Shown here piece after piece: positions 49,608 to 58,637 of a stretch of 64,000 bases of DNA (positions are counted from its first letter, which is position 1; the number at the start of each line of letters is the position of its first letter). Source of the stretch: Oscillospiraceae bacterium (lineage in GTDB: Bacteria; Bacillota; Clostridia; Oscillospirales; Acutalibacteraceae); NCBI GenBank assembly GCA_015065765.1, contig SVPP01000003.1, forward strand, positions 92,141 to 156,140. Direction: 5' to 3'. The notes beneath the pieces are model-generated. The model searched no databases, had not been told where the DNA came from, and was given only the letters and a program-made list of their open reading frames with translations. The position numbers and the translations under genes are program-made.

Positions 49608-50612
49608 ATGAAGATTATAGTTGATGCAATGGGCGGAGATAATGCCCCTCTCGAAATACTCAAAGGTGCAAGAAAGGCTGCTGATAAATTCGGCGCAGAA
49701 ATCCTTCTTGCAGGTAAAGAAGAGACAATTAAAAAGTGCGCAGAGGAAAACGGTATCAGCCTTGACGGAATGAAAATTCTGAATGCTGAGAGCGAAATTT
49801 CCATGTGCGATGATCCTAAATGTATTCTCAGAGAAAAGAACGATTCTTCAATGGCAGTGGCTTTCAAGGCTCTTGCTGACGGTGAAGGAGATGCTGTTGT
49901 CAGTGCAGGCTCAACAGGCGCAGTTGTTATGGGCGCTACATTTATCGTAAAGAGAATCAGAGGCATCAAGCGTCCTGCAATTGCAAGCATTATGCCCTCT
50001 TATACGGAGCCTTTTATGGTTATGGATATCGGCGCTAATATTGAATGTCACAAGGAAAACCTTGTTCAGTTCGCACAGATGTCTCAGATTTACATGAAAA
50101 ACATAATCGGTTTCAAAAATCCCACAGTAGCTCTTGCTAATATCGGTGCAGAGCCTACAAAAGGACCTGAAGTTCTTCAGGAAACATATAAGGCTCTCTC
50201 TGAAATGGATGATGTTAATTTCATCGGCAACATTGAACCTCGTGACATTCCTTTCGGCAAGGCAAACTGTGTCGTCTGCAACGGCTTTACAGGTAACACA
50301 ATCCTCAAAATGTATGAGGGCGTTGCGAGTGCACTTATGAAGAAGGTCAAGGGTGTATTTACGAGAAACGTTTTTTCAATGCTCGGTTACCTTCTTGTTA
50401 AAGGCGGAGTTAAAGAACTTAAAGACAGCATGGATTATAAGGAATTCGGCGGTGCTCCTCTTTTAGGCGTTAAGAAGCCTGTTATCAAGGCTCACGGTTC
50501 ATCTGATGAAAGAGCAATTTTCAACGCAATCCGTCAGGCAATCGAGTGCTATAAGGCTGATGTATGCGGTCAGATCGCAAAGCTCACTCAAGCGGACAAG
50601 GATGAGGAATAA
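49608..50612 (+). CDS. plsX: Phosphate acyltransferase PlsX
   Basis: A 334-residue enzyme converting acyl-ACP to acyl-phosphate for phospholipid synthesis. It opens with KIIVDAMGGDNAPLEILKGA and has SAGSTGAVVMGATF near 105, VMDIGANIEC near 140 and GFTGNTILKMYEG near 225, all PlsX-typical. The start at 49608 keeps this normal N-terminus; an upstream TTG (49599) would add three residues. In many Firmicutes fab genes and acpP stand between plsX and rnc; here rnc follows after three bases. Confidence 0.96.
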   Translation: MKIIVDAMGGDNAPLEILKGARKAADKFGAEILLAGKEETIKKCAEENGISLDGMKILNAESEISMCDDPKCILREKNDSSMAVAFKALADGEGDAVVSAGSTGAVVMGATFIVKRIRGIKRPAIASIMPSYTEPFMVMDIGANIECHKENLVQFAQMSQIYMKNIIGFKNPTVALANIGAEPTKGPEVLQETYKALSEMDDVNFIGNIEPRDIPFGKANCVVCNGFTGNTILKMYEGVASALMKKVKGVFTRNVFSMLGYLLVKGGVKELKDSMDYKEFGGAPLLGVKKPVIKAHGSSDERAIFNAIRQAIECYKADVCGQIAKLTQADKDEE

Positions 50613-50615
50613 GTT

Positions 50616-51281
50616 ATGCAGGAATTTGAAAATTTAATCGGCTACAGCTTTCACGATAAAGCTCTTTTAAAAAGAGCTTTATCACATTCTTCCTATGCCA
50701 ATGAGAATCACACTCCAAAGGAAAGTAACGAAAGGCTTGAATTTCTTGGGGACAGTGTTCTCGGATTTATTACAGCCGAATATTACTATAAAAATTTTTC
50801 TTTGCCAGAAGGTGAGCTCACACGTCTTCGTGCTGCGACAGTCTGCGAAAAAGCTCTTTTTGAGTTCACAAAGGAAATTGAGCTTGGAAGGTTTCTTCTT
50901 CTCGGAAAAGGCGAAGAAAATACAGGCGGAAGAGGAAGAGCGTCAATAAATTCAGATGCGTTTGAGGCTGTTATTGCTGCAATTTATCTTGACGGCGGTA
51001 TTGAGGAAGCAAAGAAATTCGTTCTCCGTTTTGTTGAAAAACACGCAAAAACACAGGGTACATTCAAAGATTATAAGACAAAGCTTCAGGAGGTTATCCA
51101 GAAGAATCCTGAAGAAACTCTTGAATATGTCCTTGTAGGAGAGAGCGGTCCTGACCACAATAAAAGCTTTGAGGTTGAAGTGCATCTTAACAGCAACGTA
51201 ATCGGTAAGGGCACAGGCAAATCAAAGAAAAATGCTGAGCAGGAGGCGGCAAGGGAAGCCCTTGCACTGATGGGACTTTGA
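50616..51281 (+). CDS. rnc: Ribonuclease III
   Basis: A 221-residue double-strand-specific endoribonuclease. The signature ERLEFLGDSVLGF is near residue 39 with catalytic acids, the second catalytic Asp-Glu region is SDAFEAVIAAIYLDGG near 112, and a double-stranded RNA binding domain (YKTKLQEVIQKNP to KKNAEQEAAREALALMG) fills residues about 150-221. It processes rRNA and mRNA. Its stop overlaps the next gene (TTGA). A GAATAAG stretch precedes the ATG, so initiation may be coupled to plsX. Confidence 0.96.
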   Translation: MQEFENLIGYSFHDKALLKRALSHSSYANENHTPKESNERLEFLGDSVLGFITAEYYYKNFSLPEGELTRLRAATVCEKALFEFTKEIELGRFLLLGKGEENTGGRGRASINSDAFEAVIAAIYLDGGIEEAKKFVLRFVEKHAKTQGTFKDYKTKLQEVIQKNPEETLEYVLVGESGPDHNKSFEVEVHLNSNVIGKGTGKSKKNAEQEAAREALALMGL

Positions 51282-52276
51282 AAAAATATAACGTAAGTAT
51301 TTTTGTGCCGCATTTAGGGTGCCCCAACAATTGTTCCTTCTGCAATCAGAAGAGTATCTCGGGCAAAAGCGTATCTCCCACGGAAGAGGATGTGCGCTCT
51401 GCCTGTGAGATTGCCAAAAAAACTGCACCGTCAAATGAAGGCGAAATTGCCTTTTTCGGCGGAAGTTTTACGGCAATTGAAAGGGAATATATGGTGAAAC
51501 TTTTGAAAAGTGCTTACCCCTATGTGAAAGAAGGATTTTTCAAAGGTATCAGAATTTCCACAAGGCCTGATTGTGTCAACAGAGAAGTGTGTACTGTTCT
51601 TAAAGAATACGGTGTGACAAGTGTAGAACTTGGTTGTCAGAGCATGGACGATGAGGTGCTTGAAAAGAACCTCAGAGGTCATACTGCCTCAGATGTAGAA
51701 AATGCAGTAAAAGTTTTGAGAAATTTCGGCTTTGAAACCGGACTTCAGATGATGACAGGTCTGTGGGGATCAAGCACTGAAAAGGATATTGAAACAGCAG
51801 AAAAAATAATTGCTTTAAAGCCTGATACGGTCAGGATTTACCCCACAATAGTTCTTGAAAACACTTTGCTTGAAAAGAAATTCAGAGCGGGTGAATATAA
51901 GGTGATGAGCCTTGAAGAAACAGTAGAGCTTGTATCAAGGCTTCTCCTCATGTTTGAAGAAAGTGGTATAACCGTTATCAGAACGGGACTCCATTCAGGG
52001 GGAAATGTTGAGGACGGCTATGTTGCAGGAGCATATCATCCTGCATTCAAGGAACTTTGTGAAAGCAGAATTTATTTTGAAAAAATTACAGAGCAGATTG
52101 AAAATCTGCCCAAAGGTGATGTTGTGATAAAAGTGCCGGAAGGTGCTTTGTCTCAGGCAACAGGACAGAAAAAATCAAACAGAGTGCGTATTGAAAAAAT
52201 GGGTTTTCATGTACGCTTTGAAGAAGATAAAACATTGAAAAAATACAAGGTTTCATGCACTACCTTAAGGAAGTGA
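51278..52276 (+). CDS. Radical SAM protein, Elp3-like (function unassigned)
   Basis: A 332-residue radical SAM enzyme. The Fe-S motif is GCPNNCSFCNQ (C-x3-C-x2-C) near residue 16; GEIAFFGGSFTAIE and RPDCVNREVC, VELGCQSMDDEVLE and NAVKVLRNFGFETGLQMMTG follow the Elp3/HemN-like order. It lacks the Elp3 acetyltransferase domain, so it is not a full Elp3. The same gene is known between rnc and smc in related Clostridia, to my recollection, but its reaction is unclear. It starts with TTG overlapping the rnc stop by four bases; smc follows after four bases. Confidence 0.82.
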   Translation: MKKYNVSIFVPHLGCPNNCSFCNQKSISGKSVSPTEEDVRSACEIAKKTAPSNEGEIAFFGGSFTAIEREYMVKLLKSAYPYVKEGFFKGIRISTRPDCVNREVCTVLKEYGVTSVELGCQSMDDEVLEKNLRGHTASDVENAVKVLRNFGFETGLQMMTGLWGSSTEKDIETAEKIIALKPDTVRIYPTIVLENTLLEKKFRAGEYKVMSLEETVELVSRLLLMFEESGITVIRTGLHSGGNVEDGYVAGAYHPAFKELCESRIYFEKITEQIENLPKGDVVIKVPEGALSQATGQKKSNRVRIEKMGFHVRFEEDKTLKKYKVSCTTLRK

Positions 52277-52280
52277 ATTT

Positions 52281-55200
52281 ATGTTTTTAAAATCGCTTGA
52301 AATGCAGGGGTTCAAATCATTCCCCGACAAAACAGTTTTAAAACTTGAAAAAGGAATTACTGGCGTTGTAGGTCCCAACGGCTCAGGTAAAAGTAATATT
52401 TCCGATGCCGTAAGATGGGTTCTCGGTGAGCAGTCCTCGAAGAGTCTCCGAGGCTCAAAGATGGAGGACGTTGTTTTCAGCGGTAACGCAGGCGGCAGAA
52501 AGGCACACGGCTTTGCTGAAGTTACTCTCCGCCTTGATAATACAGACAGAAGTCTTGACTGCGACAGCGACGAGGTTGCGGTCACAAGACGTTATTACCG
52601 TTCAGGTGAAAGTGAATATCTGCTCAACGGCGAAGGCGTAAGACTTCGTGATATCAACGAGCTTTTCATGGATACAGGTCTTGGCCGTGACGGCTATTCA
52701 ATGGTCAGCCAGGGCAGAATTGCCGACCTTATTTCTTCAAAATCAGGTCAGCGTCGTGAAATGCTTGAAGAAGCGGCAGGAATTTCTCACTACAGATACA
52801 GAAGAACTGATGCCAACCGTAAACTTGATCAGGCAGAAGAAAATCTGGTCAGACTTCGTGATATTCTTTCAGAACTTGAAAGTCGTGTAGGTCCTCTTAA
52901 AACCCAGAGTGAGAAAGCAAAAAAATTCCTTCTTCTTGCTGATGAAAAGAAGGAACTTGAAATCGGTTTGTGGTTACATACAATTGAACGTTCAAAGAAT
53001 CTTTTGAAGGACCAGGAAGAAAAATTGGTTATTGCTACTGCTCAGTATGAGGATGCAGAAAAAGAACTGACAAAAATTGAGGAAGAACTTGAAGCTCTTA
53101 CTGCAAAAAGTCAGGGTATTGCAGTTTCTGTTGACTTTATCCACAGAAGTAATGAGGCTCTTGAGGAACAAGTTGCAAAGCTTGATGCTGATGCGGCTGT
53201 TGAACAGAACTCAATTGAGCATAACACTGAAACTATTGAGCGACTGACAAGAGACATTGAAGCTCTTACAAGCTCAAAGGAAAGCGTTGAAGAGAGAATA
53301 GCTGAAGAAGAGGCGAGCATTGCTTCCATTCAGAAAAATATCGCCGAAAGAAAGGCAGAGCTTGAAGAAACTAAGGAGCGTCTGTTCAGAATTCAGAGCG
53401 AAAACGAAACTTTTGCTGATGAAATTTTAGAGCTTACCGAAAAAATCGAAGCACTTTCAAAAGATCTTGCAGATGTAAGAGTAAGAAAATCAACTGCCGA
53501 TTCTTCAATTGAAGAAATCAGAAACCGCACCGAGAGCATAGCAGAAACGCTTGAAGCAAGAAGAGAGCTTGTAAAGCGTGCTCTTGATGAAAAAGCTGAA
53601 AAAGAAAGCGCTCTGAAAGAAATCAGAGAAAAGGTTGAAGAATCGAAAAACAGTATTGAGGGTTATGCTCTCAAGGCTGAAACAAGAAAAGAAAAAACAG
53701 AAGAACTTAAAAAGGAAATCGACCTTCTTGAAATGGATCTTCACAAAAAGTCATCACGTGCAAAAATGCTTGATGACCTTGAGAAGAATATGGACGGTTA
53801 CTCAGGCAGTGTAAAGGCTGTTATGAAGGAAATGAGAAGAGGTGTTCTCAAAGGTATTCATGCTCCTCTTTCCCAGCTTATTTCAGTTGATGACGAATAT
53901 GCAGCGGCAATTGAAACAGCCCTCGGAGCATCAATTCAGCATATTGTCACAGATACTGAAAATGATGCGAAGAAAGCAATTAATTTCCTCAAAGAAAACA
54001 GACAGGGCAGGGCAACCTTCCTTCCTATCGCTGCTATCAAATCAAAGCCTTTCCCCGAAAAAGATCTTGATGATGAGTTCGGATTTATCGATATGGCGGA
54101 CAAGCTTGTGTCATACGATAAAAAGTACGAAGAAATTTTCAAATATGAGCTTGGTCATATTGCTGTAGTTGAAGATATGGACTCAGCTATTGCAATTGCA
54201 AAAAGAAGAGGCTATAAGTTTAAAATTGTAACTCTTGACGGTCAGCTTATCAATGCAGGCGGTTCAATGACAGGTGGTTCAAGAACTCAGAATGCAGGCA
54301 TGCTCAGTCGTTCAGGCGAAATTGAAAGACTTAATGAAGAAGTTAAAAAACTTGAAAAAGAGCTTGAAGATAAGAGAGAAAAATATAAAACACTTAAAGA
54401 AGATTTAGTTCTCAGTGAGGCAACACTTTCTGCCGCACAGGCAGATTTGCTCACCTTCCAGGAGGATGAAATCAGAGCAGAAAGTGCATTGAAACTCGTT
54501 TCAGGACAGCTTGAAACTCTGGAAACAGGTCTCGGCGAGCTTGAGGCAGAGCAGAAAAATTCAGAAACTCGAATTGAAATTTTCTCTGCGGCATCAAAGG
54601 AGAGCGAAAATAAAATCGCAACTCTTACTGCTGAAATTGACAAATTGCAGTCTGAGGTCCTTGCAAGAAATTCAAGACGTGAAGAGCTTGTTTCTTCAAG
54701 GGAAGAAGTAACCCGTCTTGAAAACGAAATCAATATGCAGATGCTTGCGGCAGAAAAAGATATTGAGGCGAAGAGACAAAGTATTGAACAACTTAAATCA
54801 AGCATTGGTGACAGCGAGGGCAGAGCTGAGCTTCTCAGAGCAGAAATTGAGGAAATTAAAGCGAAAAATAAAGCAATTGCAGAAAATATCGTTCTTATAA
54901 AAGAAGAAGCTGCAAAAATCCGTGCAAAACATGAAGAGGCGAAGAACGAAATCAAAATGCTGAACAATCAGCGTAATGAGTGTGAGGAAACAAGTGCTCA
55001 TCTTCGTCTTAAGCAGAAGAATGTTACTGCTGACAGAGAAAAAATCAGCGGTGAGCTTATCCGTCTTGAAGAGAGAAAAGCTCTGGTGGAAAGAGAGTTT
55101 GAAGACACAGTCAATAAGCTCTTTGATGAATATCAGCTTACACGCGAAGAGGCTGAGGCATTAGGTATTGTTATTGAAAATATCGGAGAATCACAGAAAA

Positions 55201-55853
55201 AGCTTTCTGAAATCAAAGGTAAAATCCGAGCTCTCGGCAGCGTGAACACAGCGGCAATCGAAGAATATAAGGAAGTAAGCGAAAGATATGAATTCATGAA
55301 AGGACAGATTGAGGATATCGAAAAATCCCGTAATGAGCTTATCAAGCTTATTTCAGAGCTGACAGGAAAAATGAGCGAGCAGTTCAGAGCCCAGTTTGCA
55401 AGAATCAACTCATATTTCGGTGAAACCTTTGCTGAACTCTTCGGTGGCGGTAAGGCAGAACTGATTCTTGAGGATCCTCTCAATGTTCTTGAATGTGCAA
55501 TTGAAATCAAAGTACAGCCCCCCGGAAAGAATGTGCGTAACATTGACCTTCTTTCAGGCGGTGAAAAGGGTCTTAGTGCAATTGCCCTTCTCTTCGCAAT
55601 TCTTAAGGTTACTCCTGCTCCCTTCTGCATTTTCGACGAGGTTGAGGCGGCTCTTGACGATGTCAATGTTACAAGGTACGCAGAATATGTAAGAAGAATG
55701 ACAAAGAACACTCAGTTTATTCTTATCACTCACAGACGAGGTACTATGGAAGAAGCAGATGTTCTCTATGGTGTTACAATGCAGGAAGAAGGCGTCAGCA
55801 AGATGCTTGAGCTGAAAACTGCGGAAATGGCTAAGAAACTTGGTTTAGCATAA
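52281..55853 (+). CDS. smc: Chromosome segregation protein SMC
   Basis: A 1190-residue SMC ATPase. The N-terminal head has Walker A GPNGSGKSNISDAVRWVLGE at residues 32-51; two long coiled coils flank the hinge (about 510-660, KGIHAPLSQLISVDDEYAAAIETAL to MTGGSRTQ); the C-terminal head has signature LLSGGEKGLSAIAL near 1090 and Walker B FCIFDEVEAALDD near 1114. With ScpA and ScpB (not in the window) it compacts and segregates chromosomes. Full length for the family. A MinD-like gene, not ftsY, follows after 12 bases. Confidence 0.97.
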   Translation: MFLKSLEMQGFKSFPDKTVLKLEKGITGVVGPNGSGKSNISDAVRWVLGEQSSKSLRGSKMEDVVFSGNAGGRKAHGFAEVTLRLDNTDRSLDCDSDEVAVTRRYYRSGESEYLLNGEGVRLRDINELFMDTGLGRDGYSMVSQGRIADLISSKSGQRREMLEEAAGISHYRYRRTDANRKLDQAEENLVRLRDILSELESRVGPLKTQSEKAKKFLLLADEKKELEIGLWLHTIERSKNLLKDQEEKLVIATAQYEDAEKELTKIEEELEALTAKSQGIAVSVDFIHRSNEALEEQVAKLDADAAVEQNSIEHNTETIERLTRDIEALTSSKESVEERIAEEEASIASIQKNIAERKAELEETKERLFRIQSENETFADEILELTEKIEALSKDLADVRVRKSTADSSIEEIRNRTESIAETLEARRELVKRALDEKAEKESALKEIREKVEESKNSIEGYALKAETRKEKTEELKKEIDLLEMDLHKKSSRAKMLDDLEKNMDGYSGSVKAVMKEMRRGVLKGIHAPLSQLISVDDEYAAAIETALGASIQHIVTDTENDAKKAINFLKENRQGRATFLPIAAIKSKPFPEKDLDDEFGFIDMADKLVSYDKKYEEIFKYELGHIAVVEDMDSAIAIAKRRGYKFKIVTLDGQLINAGGSMTGGSRTQNAGMLSRSGEIERLNEEVKKLEKELEDKREKYKTLKEDLVLSEATLSAAQADLLTFQEDEIRAESALKLVSGQLETLETGLGELEAEQKNSETRIEIFSAASKESENKIATLTAEIDKLQSEVLARNSRREELVSSREEVTRLENEINMQMLAAEKDIEAKRQSIEQLKSSIGDSEGRAELLRAEIEEIKAKNKAIAENIVLIKEEAAKIRAKHEEAKNEIKMLNNQRNECEETSAHLRLKQKNVTADREKISGELIRLEERKALVEREFEDTVNKLFDEYQLTREEAEALGIVIENIGESQKKLSEIKGKIRALGSVNTAAIEEYKEVSERYEFMKGQIEDIEKSRNELIKLISELTGKMSEQFRAQFARINSYFGETFAELFGGGKAELILEDPLNVLECAIEIKVQPPGKNVRNIDLLSGGEKGLSAIALLFAILKVTPAPFCIFDEVEAALDDVNVTRYAEYVRRMTKNTQFILITHRRGTMEEADVLYGVTMQEEGVSKMLELKTAEMAKKLGLA

Positions 55854-55865
55854 TGAGGTGAAATT

Positions 55866-56588
55866 ATGGCTAAAAAAATTGTAATCGCATCGGGCAAAGG
55901 TGGTGTAGGTAAATCTACTGTCACTGCCGGTTTGTCAAGGGCTTTAGAAAGCGAGGGCAAGAAAGTTCTTGCTATGGACTTTGATATAGGTCTTCGTTCT
56001 CTTGATCTGCTCTTCGGAGTAAGAGAGCAGGTCGTTCGCAACTGGGGAGATATAGTTCTCGGTAATTGTGAAAAAGAGCATGCAGTTATTCATGTAGGCG
56101 GTATTGATTTCATATCGGCACCTCTCTATTACGATGAAGCCTTTACTCCAGAAAAAGTAAAGGAAATGGTTTCTTCTTTTGACGAGACTTATGATGTGAT
56201 TTTTATTGATGCACCTGCAGGTATTGCGGCAGGCTTTGCTCTTGCCTGTGCAGGGGCAGACAGTGCTCTTGTGGTTTCAACTCCCGATGACGTCTGTGTC
56301 AGAAGTGTTGAAATTACTGCAAGGAATATTGCCTCTCACGGCGTAAAGGAAATCAGACTTGTTATAAACAGATTTATCAAAAAGCTGTCTGCAAAGAAAA
56401 AATTTCTCAATGTTGACCAGGTGATTGACCTGACAACGGTACAGCTTATTGGCGTGATTCCTTACGATGCAAAAATCGGTTTTTCTTCTATGGAAAAATC
56501 CACATTCAATTTCAAAGCATCTTCGCAGAAATCCTTCAGCCGTATAGCAAGGAGAATTCTCGGTGAAAATGTACCGTTGAAATTATAA
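55866..56588 (+). CDS. MinD/ParA-family P-loop ATPase (septum-site MinD-like)
   Basis: A 240-residue deviant Walker ATPase. KKIVIASGKGGVGKSTVTAGLSRAL carries the MinD-type signature Lys; LAMDFDIGLRSLDLLFG matches MinD, and DVIFIDAPAGIAAGF and VSTPDDVCVRSVEIT follow. It probably helps place the division site or another polar structure. The typical C-terminal amphipathic membrane-targeting helix of MinD is not clear here (the end is SFSRIARRILGENVPLKL, which is only partly amphipathic), and no minC or minE is nearby, so FlhG- or Mrp-like roles are possible. GAGGTG lies before the ATG. Confidence 0.82.
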   Translation: MAKKIVIASGKGGVGKSTVTAGLSRALESEGKKVLAMDFDIGLRSLDLLFGVREQVVRNWGDIVLGNCEKEHAVIHVGGIDFISAPLYYDEAFTPEKVKEMVSSFDETYDVIFIDAPAGIAAGFALACAGADSALVVSTPDDVCVRSVEITARNIASHGVKEIRLVINRFIKKLSAKKKFLNVDQVIDLTTVQLIGVIPYDAKIGFSSMEKSTFNFKASSQKSFSRIARRILGENVPLKL

Positions 56589-56646
56589 TTTTACATTCAG
56601 TTAATAAGTATTTTAAATTTTAGTTTTTATAATTGGAGTGGACACT

Positions 56647-57492
56647 GTGCGCGAAATAAATGTGTCTGTTTTAACAGAAAAAGTTGCAGAATTGTGTGTG
56701 AAAGCAAATAAAATTCTGCCTTCTTCCCTTGAGGAAAAGATTTCCTCAGCGGTAAACAGTGAAACGGAAAGTCTTCCTAAGGCTGTTATGAGCGATATAA
56801 AGGAAAACCTTTGCTGTGCAAGAGAACTTGATATCCCCATTTGTCAGGATACAGGCATGGCTGTCATCTTTATTGAGGTCGGTCAGGATGTTCACTTTGT
56901 GGGTGGTAGTTTTGAAAAAGCCATAAATGATGGCGTAGCAAAGGGCTATACTGATGGTCTTCTTCGGAAGTCTGTTGTGAAAGATCCTCTGAAAGAAAGA
57001 GTCAACACAGGTGACAATACCCCCGCAGTGATTCACACAAGAATTGTTGACGGTGATAAAGTTAAAATCACTGTAGCTCCAAAAGGTTTCGGCAGTGAAA
57101 ATATGAGTCGTCTTCAGATGATGACACCATCAGCAAGTCGTGAGGATATTATTGAGTTTGTTGTTGATTCGGTAAGAAAAGCAGGCGGAAATCCTTGTCC
57201 TCCTATCGTTTTAGGTGTGGGCATAGGCGGCGATTTCGAAGAGGTTGCCCTTTCTGCAAAGAGAGCTCTTTGCCGTGATGTTTCAGTCCGAAATTTGGAT
57301 GAGTTTTATGCTGAAATGGAAAATGAAATTCTCAGAAGAGTAAACGAAACTGATATCGGACCTCAGGGCTTCGGCGGAAAAACAACGGCTCTTGCGGTGA
57401 ATATTGAGGTTTTACCCACACATATTGCAGGACTTCCTGTGGCAGTGAATGTAGGCTGTCACGTTACAAGACACATGACGGAGATTATATAA
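56647..57492 (+). CDS. Fumarate hydratase class I alpha subunit (TtdA-like), without beta subunit
   Basis: A 281-residue Fe-S hydro-lyase alpha subunit. IPICQDTGMAVIFIEVGQDV near 63 and LGVGIGGDFEEVALSAKRAL near 188 with GPQGFGGKTTALAV near 237 hold the cluster-binding Cys residues and substrate groups of class I fumarases and L-tartrate dehydratase. The GTG start at 56647 has GGAG eight bases upstream and gives the family-typical MREI; an earlier GTG at 56638 overlaps that site. The enzyme needs a beta subunit, which normally follows directly; here a tRNA/rRNA methyltransferase gene starts on the last base of the stop codon. Confidence 0.9.
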   Translation: MREINVSVLTEKVAELCVKANKILPSSLEEKISSAVNSETESLPKAVMSDIKENLCCARELDIPICQDTGMAVIFIEVGQDVHFVGGSFEKAINDGVAKGYTDGLLRKSVVKDPLKERVNTGDNTPAVIHTRIVDGDKVKITVAPKGFGSENMSRLQMMTPSASREDIIEFVVDSVRKAGGNPCPPIVLGVGIGGDFEEVALSAKRALCRDVSVRNLDEFYAEMENEILRRVNETDIGPQGFGGKTTALAVNIEVLPTHIAGLPVAVNVGCHVTRHMTEII

Positions 57493-58607
57493 TGAAAATA
57501 AATTTTGTAGTACCTTGTCTCTTAGGTCTTGAAAAACCTATTGCAGACGAGCTTAAAATGATAGAAGCAGAGAATGTTATCTGTGAAAACGGCAGAGTTC
57601 TGTTTTCAGGCGATGAAAGAATTTTAGCAAGAGCTAACATTTGCCTGAGATTTGCTGAAAGAATTCAGATTCTCGTAGGATCATTTGAAGCAAGAAGCTT
57701 TGAGGAGCTTTTTCAGGGAACAAAGGCACTTCCTTGGGAAAACTGGATTTCGTCTACAGATGGCTTTCCTGTTAAGGGCTATTCTATAAACTCAACTCTT
57801 TTTTCAGTCAGCGACTGCCAGTCGATTATCAAGAAGGCAGTTGTAGAAAGATTGAAATCAAAATATAGAATAGAATGGTTTGAGGAAACAGGACCTGTTC
57901 ATCAGATTCAGTTTTCGATTATGAAGGACAAAGTAAGCCTTCTTCTTGATACTTCGGGTGCAGGGCTTCACAAGCGAGGTTACCGTCTTGAAGCCAATGG
58001 TGCACCTATCAAGGAAACTCTCGCTGCATCCTTCAACTATCTTGCAAGAGTGAAGAATTTCCATACGCTCTATGATCCCATGTGCGGCTCGGGAACAATC
58101 CTTATTGAAGGTGCAATGATGGCTCACAATATTGCCCCCGGTGTAAACAGAAACTTTTCTGCAGAACGCTGGGAACAGATTCCGTCATCCGTATGGACTG
58201 AGGAAAGAGAAAGAGCGAAGAGTCTTGTAAATATGGATTCTTCTTTTATAGCCTATGGTTCAGATATTGACGAGCAGACGCTTGAAATTGCAAAAATCAA
58301 TGCTCACAGAGCCGGTGTCAGCGACAAAATTGTATTTGAAAAAAGAGATATCAGAGATTTTGCTCCTAAGTCCGAGATGGGAACAGTTATTGTAAATCCT
58401 CCTTACGGTGAAAGACTTCTTGATACGGAAGAGGCAAGCAGAATTTATAAAATTATGGGTGAAAAGTTTATTTCGCAGAGAGGCTGGGCGTACTATATAA
58501 TCAGTCCCTCTGAGGATTTTGAATATGATTTCGGCAGAAAAGCGGATAAGCGCAGAAAACTTTATAACGGCATGATTAAATGCAATCTTTATATGTATTT
58601 CAAATGA
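57492..58607 (+). CDS. THUMP-domain class I SAM-dependent RNA methyltransferase (RlmL/YpsC-like)
   Basis: A 371-residue protein with an N-terminal ferredoxin-like/THUMP part (about 1-165) and a methyltransferase domain. LYDPMCGSGTILIEGAMMA near 195 binds SAM and VIVNPPYGERL near 297 is the N-methylase NPPY motif. Related YpsC/RlmL proteins methylate N2 of guanine in 23S rRNA; the exact nucleotide is not shown by the sequence. It overlaps the fumarase gene by one base (ATAATG). Length matches the single-domain form, not the RlmKL fusion. Confidence 0.9.
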   Translation: MKINFVVPCLLGLEKPIADELKMIEAENVICENGRVLFSGDERILARANICLRFAERIQILVGSFEARSFEELFQGTKALPWENWISSTDGFPVKGYSINSTLFSVSDCQSIIKKAVVERLKSKYRIEWFEETGPVHQIQFSIMKDKVSLLLDTSGAGLHKRGYRLEANGAPIKETLAASFNYLARVKNFHTLYDPMCGSGTILIEGAMMAHNIAPGVNRNFSAERWEQIPSSVWTEERERAKSLVNMDSSFIAYGSDIDEQTLEIAKINAHRAGVSDKIVFEKRDIRDFAPKSEMGTVIVNPPYGERLLDTEEASRIYKIMGEKFISQRGWAYYIISPSEDFEYDFGRKADKRRKLYNGMIKCNLYMYFK

Positions 58608-58637
58608 TATTTTAATTTGCTTTGAGGTGTAGAAAAA

